A stretch of DNA of 64,000 nucleotides. It comes from Euclidia mi. Lineage: Eukaryota; Arthropoda; Insecta; Lepidoptera; Erebidae. Below are positions 20,679 to 31,800 of the stretch, piece by piece. The notes beneath the pieces were generated by a model. It was not told the origin of the DNA, ran no database searches, and was given only the letters and a program-made list of their open reading frames with translations. The translations under genes and the position numbers were made by a program. Numbering within the stretch: the stretch's first letter is position 1; each line of letters opens with the position of its first letter. The stretch lies in assembly GCA_944739405.2 (NCBI GenBank), contig OX123187.2:37614394-37678393 (forward strand). Reading direction: 5' to 3'.

Positions 20679-20923
20679 TCTACACTAATATTATAAAGAG
20701 GAAAAAATTGTATTTTTGTTTGTTTGTTTGTTTGTAATGGATAAACTCAAAAACTACTAAACCGATTTTAAACATTCTTTCACAATTAGAAAGCTACATT
20801 ATCTGCGAGTAACATAGGCTATATTTTATTTTAGAAAAAATAGGGGTCCGTAAGATATTTGGGTTTTTCGGGTACGCGAAGTAGTTCCCTCAGGACGCGG
20901 GTGAAACCGCGGGTAATGGCTAG
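20679..20923 (+). mobile_element. Short non-autonomous Helitron
   Basis: Starts TCTACACTAATATTATAAAG, has the tttgtttgtttgtttg block and actactaaaccgatttt, and ends in gcgggtaatggCTAG followed by T. The host A|T junction and lack of a target duplication fit Helitron insertion. Confidence 0.85.
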
Positions 20924-20929
20924 TTTTAC

Positions 20930-21600
20930 TATATTCTCATATCCTAGTGTTCTGTATAACCACCGTGACTTTGTCGAAGACACGGTGCTGCCCACATTGG
21001 CGGAGGGTTCTATATATCTCAGCTCAAAACTTCGACGGGGAGGAACGGTATCAGATCAGCCTATAAACCATACAAAACGTTAAAATTTCTTTGCAATGGT
21101 AAAGATAAAGTATGCAAGAACAAAAAGTCCGGTATTTACTGCTTAACATGCGACCAATGCCCAAATAAGTACATAGGACAGACGGGTCGAAGTTTTGAGC
21201 TGAGATATAAAGAACATTTAGCGGCGTTTAGAAACAACCAGCCGGAAAAGTCTCATTTTGCCGAACATTTACTTGAATCGGGTCATACCTTAAATAGCGG
21301 ACATTCATTTGACGTCATACACACTTGTCAAAAGGGTATTAGAATGTGCGTATTGGAACAATAAGAGATTTTAAAGCGGGACAAGCATACATTACTGAAC
21401 GATCAAACCAACTTTAACGGGTCCCCATTGCTGAATATATTCGCACACCGTCATAATGACTCACATCAGTCGAGCAACGGAGGGAGGGGATTAGAAAGTA
21501 CAATCGTTTATAATACATGCCCACGGTTGGAAAGCGCTCAGTCGTTGCCCATCGTTCCTGAGGATGCCTCGTGCAGAGGCGAAACACGTGTCGAAGAATA
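20930..21600 (+). mobile_element. Penelope-like element 3' part with GIY-YIG endonuclease
   Basis: From about 21060 the frame reads Y-K-P-Y-K-T-L-K-F-L then S-G-I-Y-C-L-T-C-D-Q-C-P (GIY at 21131), K-Y-I-G-Q-T-G-R-S-F (YIG at 21170), R-Y-K-E-H-L, F-A-E-H-L-L-E-S-G-H, and after an in-frame stop at 21362 T-L-L-N-D-Q-T-N-F. This is the order of motifs in Penelope-type endonuclease domains (GIY, YIG, catalytic Arg, His, Asn). The RT part is absent, so this is a 5'-truncated and mutated copy. Confidence 0.88.
21557..21590 (+). ncRNA. Possible hammerhead-like ribozyme remnant
   Basis: Downstream of the GIY-YIG frame lies CCTGAGGATG, a four-base-pair stem CCTC/GAGG with loop gtgca, then CGAAAC. This resembles the CUGA...stem II...GAAA core of the hammerheads known from Penelope-like elements, with substitutions in the core. 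Stem I and III were not resolved. Confidence 0.3.
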
Positions 21601-21826
21601 GTCGGCGCATACAGCGGGATACTGCAAGTCAGGTATCTTCCTGGAACCCATACCATTCCTATATCCCTTATCCTTTTAGAGGAGTTCGATATTGTCAACC
21701 TTTTCTATTGCAATAGTTGGGGTGGTCAATTCGAGGGTGCGTGGTGGGTTCATCTTTCCTTCCATTAGGTTACAATGGAGTTCCGCCAAGTAACGCCTGA
21801 TTCAATCAACTATACAGAGTAGGTCA

Positions 21827-22395
21827 TCATCATCAGCCTTTTAATAGTCCTCTGCTGGACTAGGCCTCTCCTGTGAACAGGGCCGTTCCGACCCAATCCA
21901 GCGCCTGTGTGCGAAATCCATGAAGCGCCTGTTGGCACCCGGAAGTTGGCGGATGACCTTAGTCGATTGATGGGCACTCGTATACAAAACGGCGGACCGC
22001 CAACGCCGCCGCCCCTTCCTGCGCCACTGCGCCTGTGTGCGAAATCAGTGAAGCGCCTTTTTTGCCATCCTTTTTCGTAAATAACTGTTATAATTAACGC
22101 ATATCTCGGCGCGCGGCGCCCCTGTCACCCTGGCGCCTGTGTGCGCCGCACACATTGCACATAGGGACGGTTCGGCCCTGCCTGTGAAAGGAGGAATTGG
22201 CCTACTATACCACGCTGGCCAAACGGGTTGGTATAGGGTTTGTATCAAGTTTTCCTTCTCTTACAGTGCTGTTCTCTGCAATAATAATATATTATGCTCC
22301 CTCTGTCGGCTCTTACGACACCCATGGGATGATATGGGGTGGTGACATCCCGTATTCTTAATCCGTGACCACACGGACAATCCGTCACCACACGG
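21827..22395 (+). repeat. Interspersed repeat family C, interrupted
   Basis: Shares catcatcagcc, ctgctggactaggcctctcc, ggaggaattggcctactata, ccacgctggccaaacgggtt and ctccctctgtcggctcttac with copies at 29943 and 60930. Probably a SINE-like family. The copy is split at 21877/22181 by a hAT MITE. Confidence 0.75.
21878..22180. mobile_element. hAT MITE, 303 bp
   Basis: Ends CAGGGCCGTTCCGACCC and (reverse) CAGGGCCGAACCGTCCC, flanked by an exact 8-bp duplication CCTGTGAA (21870-21877, 22181-22188). It contains three copies of gcgcctgtgtgcg. The host is a family C repeat. Confidence 0.92.
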
Positions 22396-23044
22396 ACAGA
22401 GTAGGTACCTACTTAGTTATTCATGTAGTTGATGTAGTACCTACTCCTTAAATTGCTATAGAAACGTTTTGTACATATAGTGATTAAGTGGGAAAGTTTG
22501 CCATCTCAGATGATACCATACCATTAAAATTTCTACTGGTTCAACTGCAGCAAGCTGTGGGTTAACCTACCGGTGGAGACCAATCATCGGAAATTGGGTG
22601 GAACTTTGTGTTCCTTTCTAAAATAACATAAGAAATATTTTTTTCGTGTCGTGCAGGCCATGCTATATATTATAAATTTCTCATAGGTACGTCTGTAGAT
22701 AAATAAAATAAATACGTACCTATTATATAATATAGTCAGTGTGTAGCCCTTTTATTGCCTAGACCTCAGATCAAGTAAAAATACTGTGTCATCTGAGGCC
22801 TTGACCTTGATGCACGACACGACTGTGCATATGATGACATAATAAGCTGTAAACAAAATGCAGTTGAATTGAGAACCTCCTCCTTTTTTTGAAGTCGGTT
22901 ATAATTTAATTTATTCACGTATTTTCACAAATCATTTAGATTACTATGAATAAAGAAAACAATGGGTAGTAAAACGTTTCATTTTGCATAACGAGTCGCT
23001 CTGTCAGTGTGACTGTTGAGTACTGACAGTTGGCTGCTGACATC
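22396..23044. other. Far upstream region of the dipeptidase gene; no gene seen
   Basis: AT-rich sequence with no recognised element. Once the hAT at 23053-25424 is removed, the stretch just before 23052 (tctgtcagtgtgactgttga, tgacagttggctgctgacat) becomes the promoter-proximal sequence of the dipeptidase gene. It holds repeated ctgacagt/gttgac words. Confidence 0.4.
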
Positions 23045-23052
23045 GTTGACAC

Positions 23053-25424
23053 TAGTGATGTGAACCGATTACAATTTTCAATACCGGTATATACCGATTA
23101 GTTATTTAAAAAACCGGTTTTAGGGTCGTTTTTAGGTTTTTATTAAAAAAAAATACAAATATTTAATCATGGACTGAGTATTATTTATTTTTCTTAAAAT
23201 AATTATGATTACAAAAATAATAATAGTTAAAAAACAAAAATTCTCACAATAACTTATCACTTATTAAAAAATCGTCACACAACAAATCGTAGTTCTGATT
23301 TATAAAACAAATTTGGTCAACAGCATCTGCTTGTAGCCTGCTCCTTCTGGAAGACAATACATATCCAGATTTAGAGAACATCCTCTCCGAAGGTACCGAT
23401 GTCGCTGGTATGGCCAAATACTTTAGCGCTATCGTATTTAATGGCGCTAAGTGTTTGTTGCTGGACCAAAAGGCTCCTGCACTTTTAGCTGCTTTTGTGA
23501 TCTCGGCTTCTTCACTTTGAGGATCTGTCTCCATGTATATGCGTAATAAATTAACAGCAGAAGCAGTTGAATTTGTAAAGGGTCTTCTTTGTTTTAAAAA
23601 GTCCAGCAGTCCAGGTTTTTTCTGTGCTGTTATGTCTTTACTCGAATCTGCTTGCTCCGAAGTCGATGGCACAGAGCTGTCGGAATCTTTTATGATGTGA
23701 GACAATTCTTTTCTGACTAACTCTTTCGCTGACAGCATGTTTTCCGGATGACGAAAACCAGTTCTTAACACTGGATGTAAATATGTCGATATTTGAGACA
23801 CAGTTCTTGTTTCATATGCCAGGAGTCTGCTACTTATGTTTCGCCTGACTGACGAGTGAAACATTTTGCCTATATCTGTTGTAAGGGAAATTTCGATAGT
23901 GTTCAGTTTTTCAAATAGTCCACATATTAACGGAATGATTAGTGAACCAGTCGGATACTGATCAGCACTAACTAATTTTGTAGCTTCCTCGAATATTTCC
24001 AAAATGTTGATAATTTCTCTACCTGCTTCTTCTTCGGAAGCAGTTAAGTAGTCTGGCGCTTGAACCAATTTCCTACACACCAATGCAAGAACGTCACTTA
24101 ACTGTAGTATTCTTTTCATCATGTGGAATGTGCTGTTCCACCGTGTAGATACTTCTTGTATCAATTTCAAAGGTGTAGAATCGGGGTTTCTTTCCTTCTG
24201 GGCTAATTTAAGTGACCGCCACCCTACTGATGATTTCTTAAAAAATTTCACAATGGCTTTACATTTGTTTGTTATGTCCTCCACCTGGGAAAGCTTCAAA
24301 GAATCGTCCAATGTTAAATTAAGGGTATGGGCAAAACAAGGCATATGCCGTATTCCCAGCAAATCGCACATTTTCATCATGTTACTGCCATTATCAGTCA
24401 CAATAGCAGAAATTTTCCCTAATATTTTCCACTCTGTTAGTAAATTAGTCATGATTTCAGCTAGATTTTCGCCTGTGTGTGAAGTTGGAACATCACACGT
24501 AGTCAATACATAGCTTTTCAAAAGGCTTTGATAAAAAAAAATGAATTGTTACAGTCAGGAAACAATCCATGTTTTCATTAGACCACATATCTGCGGTTAG
24601 TGCAACATTCTTGATATTTTCAAGAATGTTACCAAGCTGTAACTTTGCACACTGGTAAAGTTCGGGCATTAGGTCATACCTGATCTTCTGTCTACTTGGT
24701 AGTTTATAGTCTGGATTCAATGCTTCAACCAGCTTCCTAAAACCCTTGTCTTCAACAATAGAGTATGGCTGAAAGTCCGTGGCGATCATCATAGTCAAAT
24801 ATTTATCAATTTTCTTTTTGTTACTTGCTCCGGTCATTTTCAAAGTAGTCTGAAATATGGGGCGTGGAGTCACCGTTGGTTTTTCTTGTGATGTACCAGT
24901 AGACGTTCCCTGTGCCTCACCTGTCGTATCACCCATTTCACATCGGTCCACCTCCACTGTAGCCTGAGGATGATTTCTCTTAATATGTGCCAACATATTC
25001 GAGGTTCCTCCTCCAAGTTTAATCACTTTAGCGCATAGTTTACATTTTGCACTTACATCATCAGTCTTCTCAAAATAATTTCTTGTAATTGATTTGCCTT
25101 TTACTTTAGGCATTTTTACACAAACAAATCTGTCAGTCAACTCCAAAGAATTTATAAGAAAAATGAAATATTGTAGTGTAGTTAAGTTAGTCACGTATTA
25201 AAATGTGATTCCCCTACCATAGACAACATAAAAAACGAACTGTTATAATATATTGTCTATAGTTATTGTTGTTTATGAAATATATCCATGTTCGGATACA
25301 TGTATATCGAAGACTCAGATACATGTTAGGTGATTGTATTCGGTTTTTCAATGAGAACCGGTGATTATCGGTATTCACAAAAACCGGCTTTTTAAGGTTT
25401 TTATGAAACCGGTTTACATCACTA
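23053..25424 (-). mobile_element. Nearly intact hAT transposon, 2372 bp
   Basis: Inverted ends TAGTGATGTGAACCG and (reverse) TAGTGATGTAAACCGG, with an exact 8-bp duplication GTTGACAC at 23045-23052 and 25425-25432. The sub-terminal regions repeat accggtt-type words. The single gene inside needs only one frame correction. This looks like the youngest element in the window. Confidence 0.95.
23244..25113 (-). pseudogene. hAT transposase (BED-zinc-finger type) with one frameshift
   Basis: Two - strand frames, 25113 to 24493 and 24521 (open earlier) to 23244, together encode a transposase of about 620 residues. The likely start is M-P-K-V-K-G-K at 25113. N-terminus: BED-type zinc finger C-K-L-C with H-I-K-R-N-H. 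Middle: N-V-A-L-T-A-D-M-W-S and A-I-V-T-D-N-G-S-N-M (the acidic positions of the RNase-H-like fold), then S-T-R-W-N-S-T. C-terminus: Y-L-A-I-P-A-T-S-V-P-S-E-R-M-F-S-K-S-G, the hATC dimerisation motif, ending at 23244. The break is at a run of A (T on the coding strand) at about 24532-24541, a typical slippage site, so either a 1-nt mutation or a sequencing error. Confidence 0.9.
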
Positions 25425-25454
25425 GTTGACACTTGACAGTTTTCCTCGATCATC

Positions 25455-25868
25455 ATGCATTCTTCTTTGATTAGGAGTGCGATTAACATATTTTGTAATG
25501 ATATCAAATTGAACACGTATAGAGCGTCGTCGTTGTTAGCTAGAAACTATATAAATCATTCAGTTCATCGATCCTACACAGTAGCGAAAGAGGTTAAAAT
25601 AACCATGGCTGAGAAGACCTTACCACAGATTTTTAAGTTTGTAGATCAGAATGCCGAATCATACAAGAATCTTTTAAAAGAAGCTGTTGCCATTCCTTCT
25701 GTATCGTGCGATGTTAAGTATCGGGATGACTGTGTACGTATGGTGCACTGGATGCAGGACAAACTAAAGGAGGTTGGCGCAAGCACTCAGCTCAGAGATG
25801 TGGGCTTCCAGACTGTAGATGGCAAAGAAGTTAAATTACCGCCGGTTTTGGTGGGCGTTTTGGGAAAT
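25455..25868 (+). CDS. CNDP2: Dipeptidase exon 1
   Basis: Holds both candidate starts (25455 and 25605) and the N-terminal cap M-A-E-K-T-L-P-Q-I-F-K-F, then A-I-P-S-V-S. Ends G-V-L-G-N at AAT|gtaagt, phase 0. Confidence 0.9.
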
Positions 25869-28800
25869 GTAAGTACATAAAATTACAAAAAGAATTTATA
25901 TTATCTAACTAGACGTCGCCAGCGGCTTCGCCCGCGTCAATTATACAGATGAACCTTACTCGTGAATTATTTTTATTCCATCTATTAAAAAAAAACCGAA
26001 TTATAATCCGTTGTGTAGTTTTTAAGATTTAAGCATTCAGACAGACAGAAGATAGACTTTGTTTTATACTATGACATGTAGAGATATGAAAGGTTCTTAT
26101 TCTAGTTCAGTAAGTTGCTTCAAATGATTGAATTGACTTAAAACCTAATCTTTAGGTAGGAATAGTAAATAGGTATAATAATATAATATTAAATCCTTAT
26201 AGTATACTTTCTTGTCTTTGACTACCTGTGACTAAACAATATTTTCAAAAAGAACTGTGCAATATAATCTCATATCATAAATGAAATATTCTCTAGAAAA
26301 GAAAGGGTTTATATGTCTTCCATTCAAGTATTAAATTTAATATAAATATGAAATATATTATTTGATGTCAATGGTGTGTTAGATATTAATTTGCTTGAAA
26401 AAAACATTTTAATCATTGAAAATGGAGTCCAGTTATCTGATGAGTGATTATGGATGACCATGTCATCCATCTATGGATTATCTGTACTGTTGCTGACGTT
26501 GCTGTTGATTGACATTTCCTTTTTCATCCAGACATGATTGATGCTAATCAAGGATGTATTTTAAACATGTAGGTATTGTTACCTATACATTCTAGGTATA
26601 TATTTTTACATACCCTTTTTAGACCTCTAGTTTGTCTTATTCCAAATTTTGAATGTGCTTAATGGCTCAGATATGATATATGCATCTAGTGTATCTTTGT
26701 TATATTTGGGTTTGAGAAGACCTTGAGTAGCTATCTGCCTCTGTAGTCTCCCAATGTCTGATTGGGAAGCCAGAAGCCATATACACTGACTAGGCCAAGC
26801 AGGAATTGCGTAATAATTGTAAAATTTTCTTGACATTAAGCTAGTGCAGTTATGCTTATGCACCACAGTCTAGTTGCAGTAATACCAAAAATACAGCATT
26901 CTGAATTAATTTGCCATTGTATTTTGTGAAATCTTGGAGGGATTTTGGTTTGTGATCTAAATTGTAATGTGGGTCAGGAATGTGAGGGAATCGAGCATTT
27001 TCATGGTGGCTCTGGTTGTGAGGGTTGCTAGCAGGGCATGTTCGGAAGTATACTAAATGTGTGCAGCTTGCGTCCCTCTCATGTCATAGCTTACTATGGC
27101 ATATCTTTTGAACAGTACGCTGAGCACCTAGTCAGATTGCAATTGTACTAAGAGGTGCCAAAAAGCTATTTCATCATCATCAGCCCTATATAGAAACTGT
27201 CCAACTGCTGGGCACAAGCGTCTTCTCACTTTCAGATGGGTAAGGCCATAGTTCCAAGCTGGCGCAAAGTGTGTTGACAGATTTCAAATACTCATAAAAA
27301 AATTAGTATCACTTACTTTTATATTGCACCACATTATCACCATATGTTTTTAGCCCATTGCATGTTTTTGGGAGATGGCTCAAGTGAATCATAAATATCG
27401 GAAATGTAGGCATCTATTCTTACATTGATATTTGCATCATTCATCAATATATGCTGTGTCATCATTATGTCAGCCTAGAGACGTCCACTGCTGGACATTG
27501 GACTCCCCCAATGTTCTCGACACAGAGCGATTTTGAGCCGCCCGCATCTAACCGCTTTCCGCGATCTTAACTAGATCGTCGGTCCATGTTGCGTCCCCTG
27601 CTGCGTCGTCCAGTACGTGCTCGCCACTCCAAAATCTGCCTGCCCCAATGGCCATCGGTTTTTCAAACTATGTGCCCTGCCCGGCCATCGGTTCTTCGAG
27701 CTTTATGCTGTGTGCTGTGCAGCAATGTTTCAATAGTGATCATGACAGGTGAAATGTACACACAGACATGAGTAACAATTCGTAGATCATACAAAGCGTT
27801 CGAACTACGACTGGTGCATCCACCAGGCGTTGTTCCGTAAGTAATCCGAGTTTACGAGGAGCTCTCTTTACAAAAACAGGCTTGAAATATTAATTTTCAC
27901 TTGACACCATGTATTTTGTTTAAAGGATGCCAAGAAGAACACAATCTGTATATACGGCCATTTAGACGTCCAGCCCGCATTGAAGTCAGATGGTTGGGAT
28001 ACAGATCCATTTGATTTGGTAGAACGCGACGGTAAGCTGTTCGGACGTGGCTCCACCGACGACAAAGGACCTGTACTTGGCTGGATCCATGCCATTAACG
28101 CTTACAAAGAAATTGGTGCTGAGGTATGTATTTTTTTTTGTAGACGAAACCGTGCGCCCTTTTGAGTGCTTTGACACCAGAGACATAGTTCGGATGAGTT
28201 TGATATCCACCAGTCGTAATCATTGATGCATCATATTACTTAGCACTCAGAAAGATGTGGGCTCTAGATGTTCGCGACTGCTGTAGTTATGTATGTGCAG
28301 TTAACAGCCCCATCGCCTCTCCGTGCCTTCCCTACTGTCGAAATCCCGCTTTGCTCGAGCTGCGCATCTTATACTAGCATTAGTTGGAATAGTCACAGAG
28401 TTTGGTAGCTTAACTTTTACATTCACATGTAGAACATCTCTTGTGGAAAAGCACTTTTAGGAGCGAGCCGGAACACCAGAATTAACGGTAAATGTTTATC
28501 GTAGATAATAATATTAAATCTTATTTTAGCTGCCGGTAAATCTTAAATTTGTCTTCGAATGCATGGAAGAATCTGGTTCCGAGGGTCTAGATGCGTTGCT
28601 TATCGAGCAACTGAAACCTGAAGGTTTCTTCGACACAGTGGACTATGTGTGCATATCAGATAACTACTGGCTGGGTACCACGAAACCCTGCATCACATAC
28701 GGCCTACGCGGTATCAGCTACTATTTCTTGGAGGTCGAATGCGCGAAAATGGACTTACACAGTGGTGTCTATGGTGGAACTGTTCATGAAGGTAAGAATG

Positions 28801-31800
28801 CTTTACTTTGTCTTAAACTAGTAGGTAGTATGGCAAACTCTTTCTTGGAGCACTAAAGGAGGAAAAGTTCACCATAACTTAAGTTCCCAGAGTAAATCGT
28901 GCGCGCCGTACGCGCGTAATTGAGAGCTCGTTAGTAAAAATAAAAGTACTTAAGTAGGTACTCTTTCAAAACATTCTTGAGCGATATGTTTACGTAATAT
29001 TGATAAGATGGTATCCTTTCGCAACGGTAACTGTAATTACATGTATTTACTGCGGTATTTAATTTGATAACATGTTTTGCGTTGTCTCCGACTACAGTTA
29101 CCAAGCGAAGGCATACGCTATCACAGACCGTGTCTTATCTAAATCAATATTAATCGTTTCTGATATTATTATATTTTCATTTCATAATGAAAGTAAAAAC
29201 TAACAATATTAAATTGGGAAAATTATATTTTTTGTTCCACTATGTATGATGCCAATAAACTTTTGGCATGGCCGACGATAAGTGGTTATTTTGCGAAATA
29301 TTATTGACGCGTTGCCAGCCTTGGGCAAACTAGGTGGAGATGAACGGAAGAGAGAAACGTGGAGTTTGACCTTCGGCACTCTCACTTAGTAGATACAGCT
29401 AGGCCCGGTCATCAAGGGTTGGGCTTACCGGTAAAACGTGTAGTCGGCATACCGGTGAATATGTCAAGCAGCAGTAGGTACCTATGATAATATGTTGTGC
29501 GATGTTAAGTTTTCGAGCTTTCACTGATGTTTATATGACATCAAGAAATTGCGGATTTAAGAGAAGAAGATATTGCTAGCTAAGACTTTCTAGCTTTATG
29601 CCAGCTATTCGTTTAGAACTATGAATTGCTCATTCATAGCATCTATATAAATAAAAATGAATAACCGAAATATTTGTACGCGCATAACTGCGAAACGACT
29701 GCACCAAATTGGACAAATCTTTCTTTCATGTCTTCGTTATTGTCAGGGGACAACAAAGACAACTCAAACTAGAAATAAATCTAGTGCCGCGGGGGATTTT
29801 GTGAACATTTAATTAACGGACAAAAAGTACACTCAGATTCGAAACAATAAATAGTGAGTCACACAAAGTATTGTCTCGTGCGAGGACCGAAGTTGATAGA
29901 ACCCATAAAATTTGACGGAATTCTAAAGTACGTACTTATTTTTTCATTCATCATCAGCCTTTAACAGTCCACTGCTGGACTAGGCCTCTCCTTTGAAAGG
30001 AGGAATTGGCCTACTATACCACGCTGGCCAAACGGGTTGGTATAGGGTTTGTATCAAGTTTTCCTTCTCTTACAGTGCTGTTCTATGCATAATATTATGC
30101 TCCCTCTGTCGGCTCTTACGAAACCCATGGGATGATGTGGGGTGGTGACAATCCGTATTCTTAATCCGTCACCACATGGACAAAGTACTTATACGAAATA
30201 TTAATTCGTAGAGTCAGTAGTTTGCACCGTGAAATCGAATTTGAAAACCCCTGCGTGGCAATGATTCCCGGTAAACATGCTGCTTTTTAAGCTCGCTCGC
30301 TTATCGCCAAAATATTACGATAATGTAGTTGATGATAACATTTACGTTAGTGATAAGCATATCAATAAATTAATAAGGCTATCAATTTTAATTATTTTCC
30401 TTATTTCGATTTTTATTGTACCTTTTTCCAAATATTTTCATAATGCCTTCTTTAAATAGATGGATAGCAGGACTCATTGCGAATATTTTCTATGTAGGTA
30501 CGTAACTATAAGTTAAACATATAAGTAATAGTATGGAATACATTGTGTTGAAAATAAACAGTCAATTGCCGATAAGTGATGATAGCTATAAAATATCGCG
30601 TTTGTGTTCTGTGCAGTCAAACACACAATATATTAGCACTTTGATATACTCATATGTATCATATTAATAGAATAATAGAGCGTTGCAGATTTGAGCCGAT
30701 ACTGTAGTGTGTACTACATACTTATATATATGGAAGTAGTCAGGGTTTCGATATCGTATACCTAATAATAGCAACGTTCAATTTGGAATATCGTTTATGA
30801 ATTTTATGATTGATAAATATTTTACACTTATGAATATGTGTACTCGCCAACTTAATGGCAATATTGAACATAATCCATGACAACGTATTGCCAATTAATT
30901 TATACTCAGCCATAGGTAGACTAAACGTAGACCAAATTTGTACGTGAGCAATTAGATAAAACCAAGCCATGATTATCACAATTCCTTAAATATCAAAGCC
31001 GCGACTTAGCCATCAATTGACGATGATTGTTTGATTGTTTACAGCGATGTCCGACCTCATCTACTTGATGAATCAGTTGGTGGACAAGGACGGCAAGATC
31101 TTAATTACGGACATCTACAAGTCCGTGGCGCCATTGACTGAAAACGAGAAGAAACTGTACACAAATATCGACTTTGACACAGAGGCTTACAGGTAAATAT
31201 TATTTCATCATCATTAATATGGGGGATTTTATTAACCGGCCCTAAGAAAAAGAGATCCTCAATTCGGTTTCACTTTGCTACCTCAGGTTAATCGATTTGA
31301 AGAATCCGAATCAGAGTTCCTTGTCTGGTTTGTCCAAGTTTGTAGTTTAGTATTTGAAGTATTTTCGTTAAAATAACGTTATTAATCAAGTATCCTTCCC
31401 TATCGCATTTTTGATGTCGAAAAAACAAAGACTGATATTCTGTCATATCAGCCCCCTTAGCGAAATGGCATTCGATTAACGATATCGCTAATCGCTAAGT
31501 GCAAAAATGTATGAAGCTGACATAAGCTTTCGTTATATCAGGTGGTCAACGATGAAGGAATTCCTTACGTTGCCATGGCAACCCAAGCGTTAGCGAAAAT
31601 AGATATCAGAGCGAATGCCGTTGGGATTGGGCCTTTGGTTAGATTAGTAAGCGAACCCCGGGCTCTAAGGCGTGTAAGTCTTGGATGCAAGTAGGATAAC
31701 CATAAGACGAAGAATATTTCGGATGCCGATCATATTATAACGATTAGTGAGAGAGACTGATCATTGCCATTATTTAGAGATCTTTCAACAATGGCAACAT

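Noticed and set aside
23244..24521. Host gene of ZBED type (domesticated transposase)
   Set aside because: Exact 8-bp duplication and terminal repeats surround it, so it is a mobile element, not a domesticated gene.
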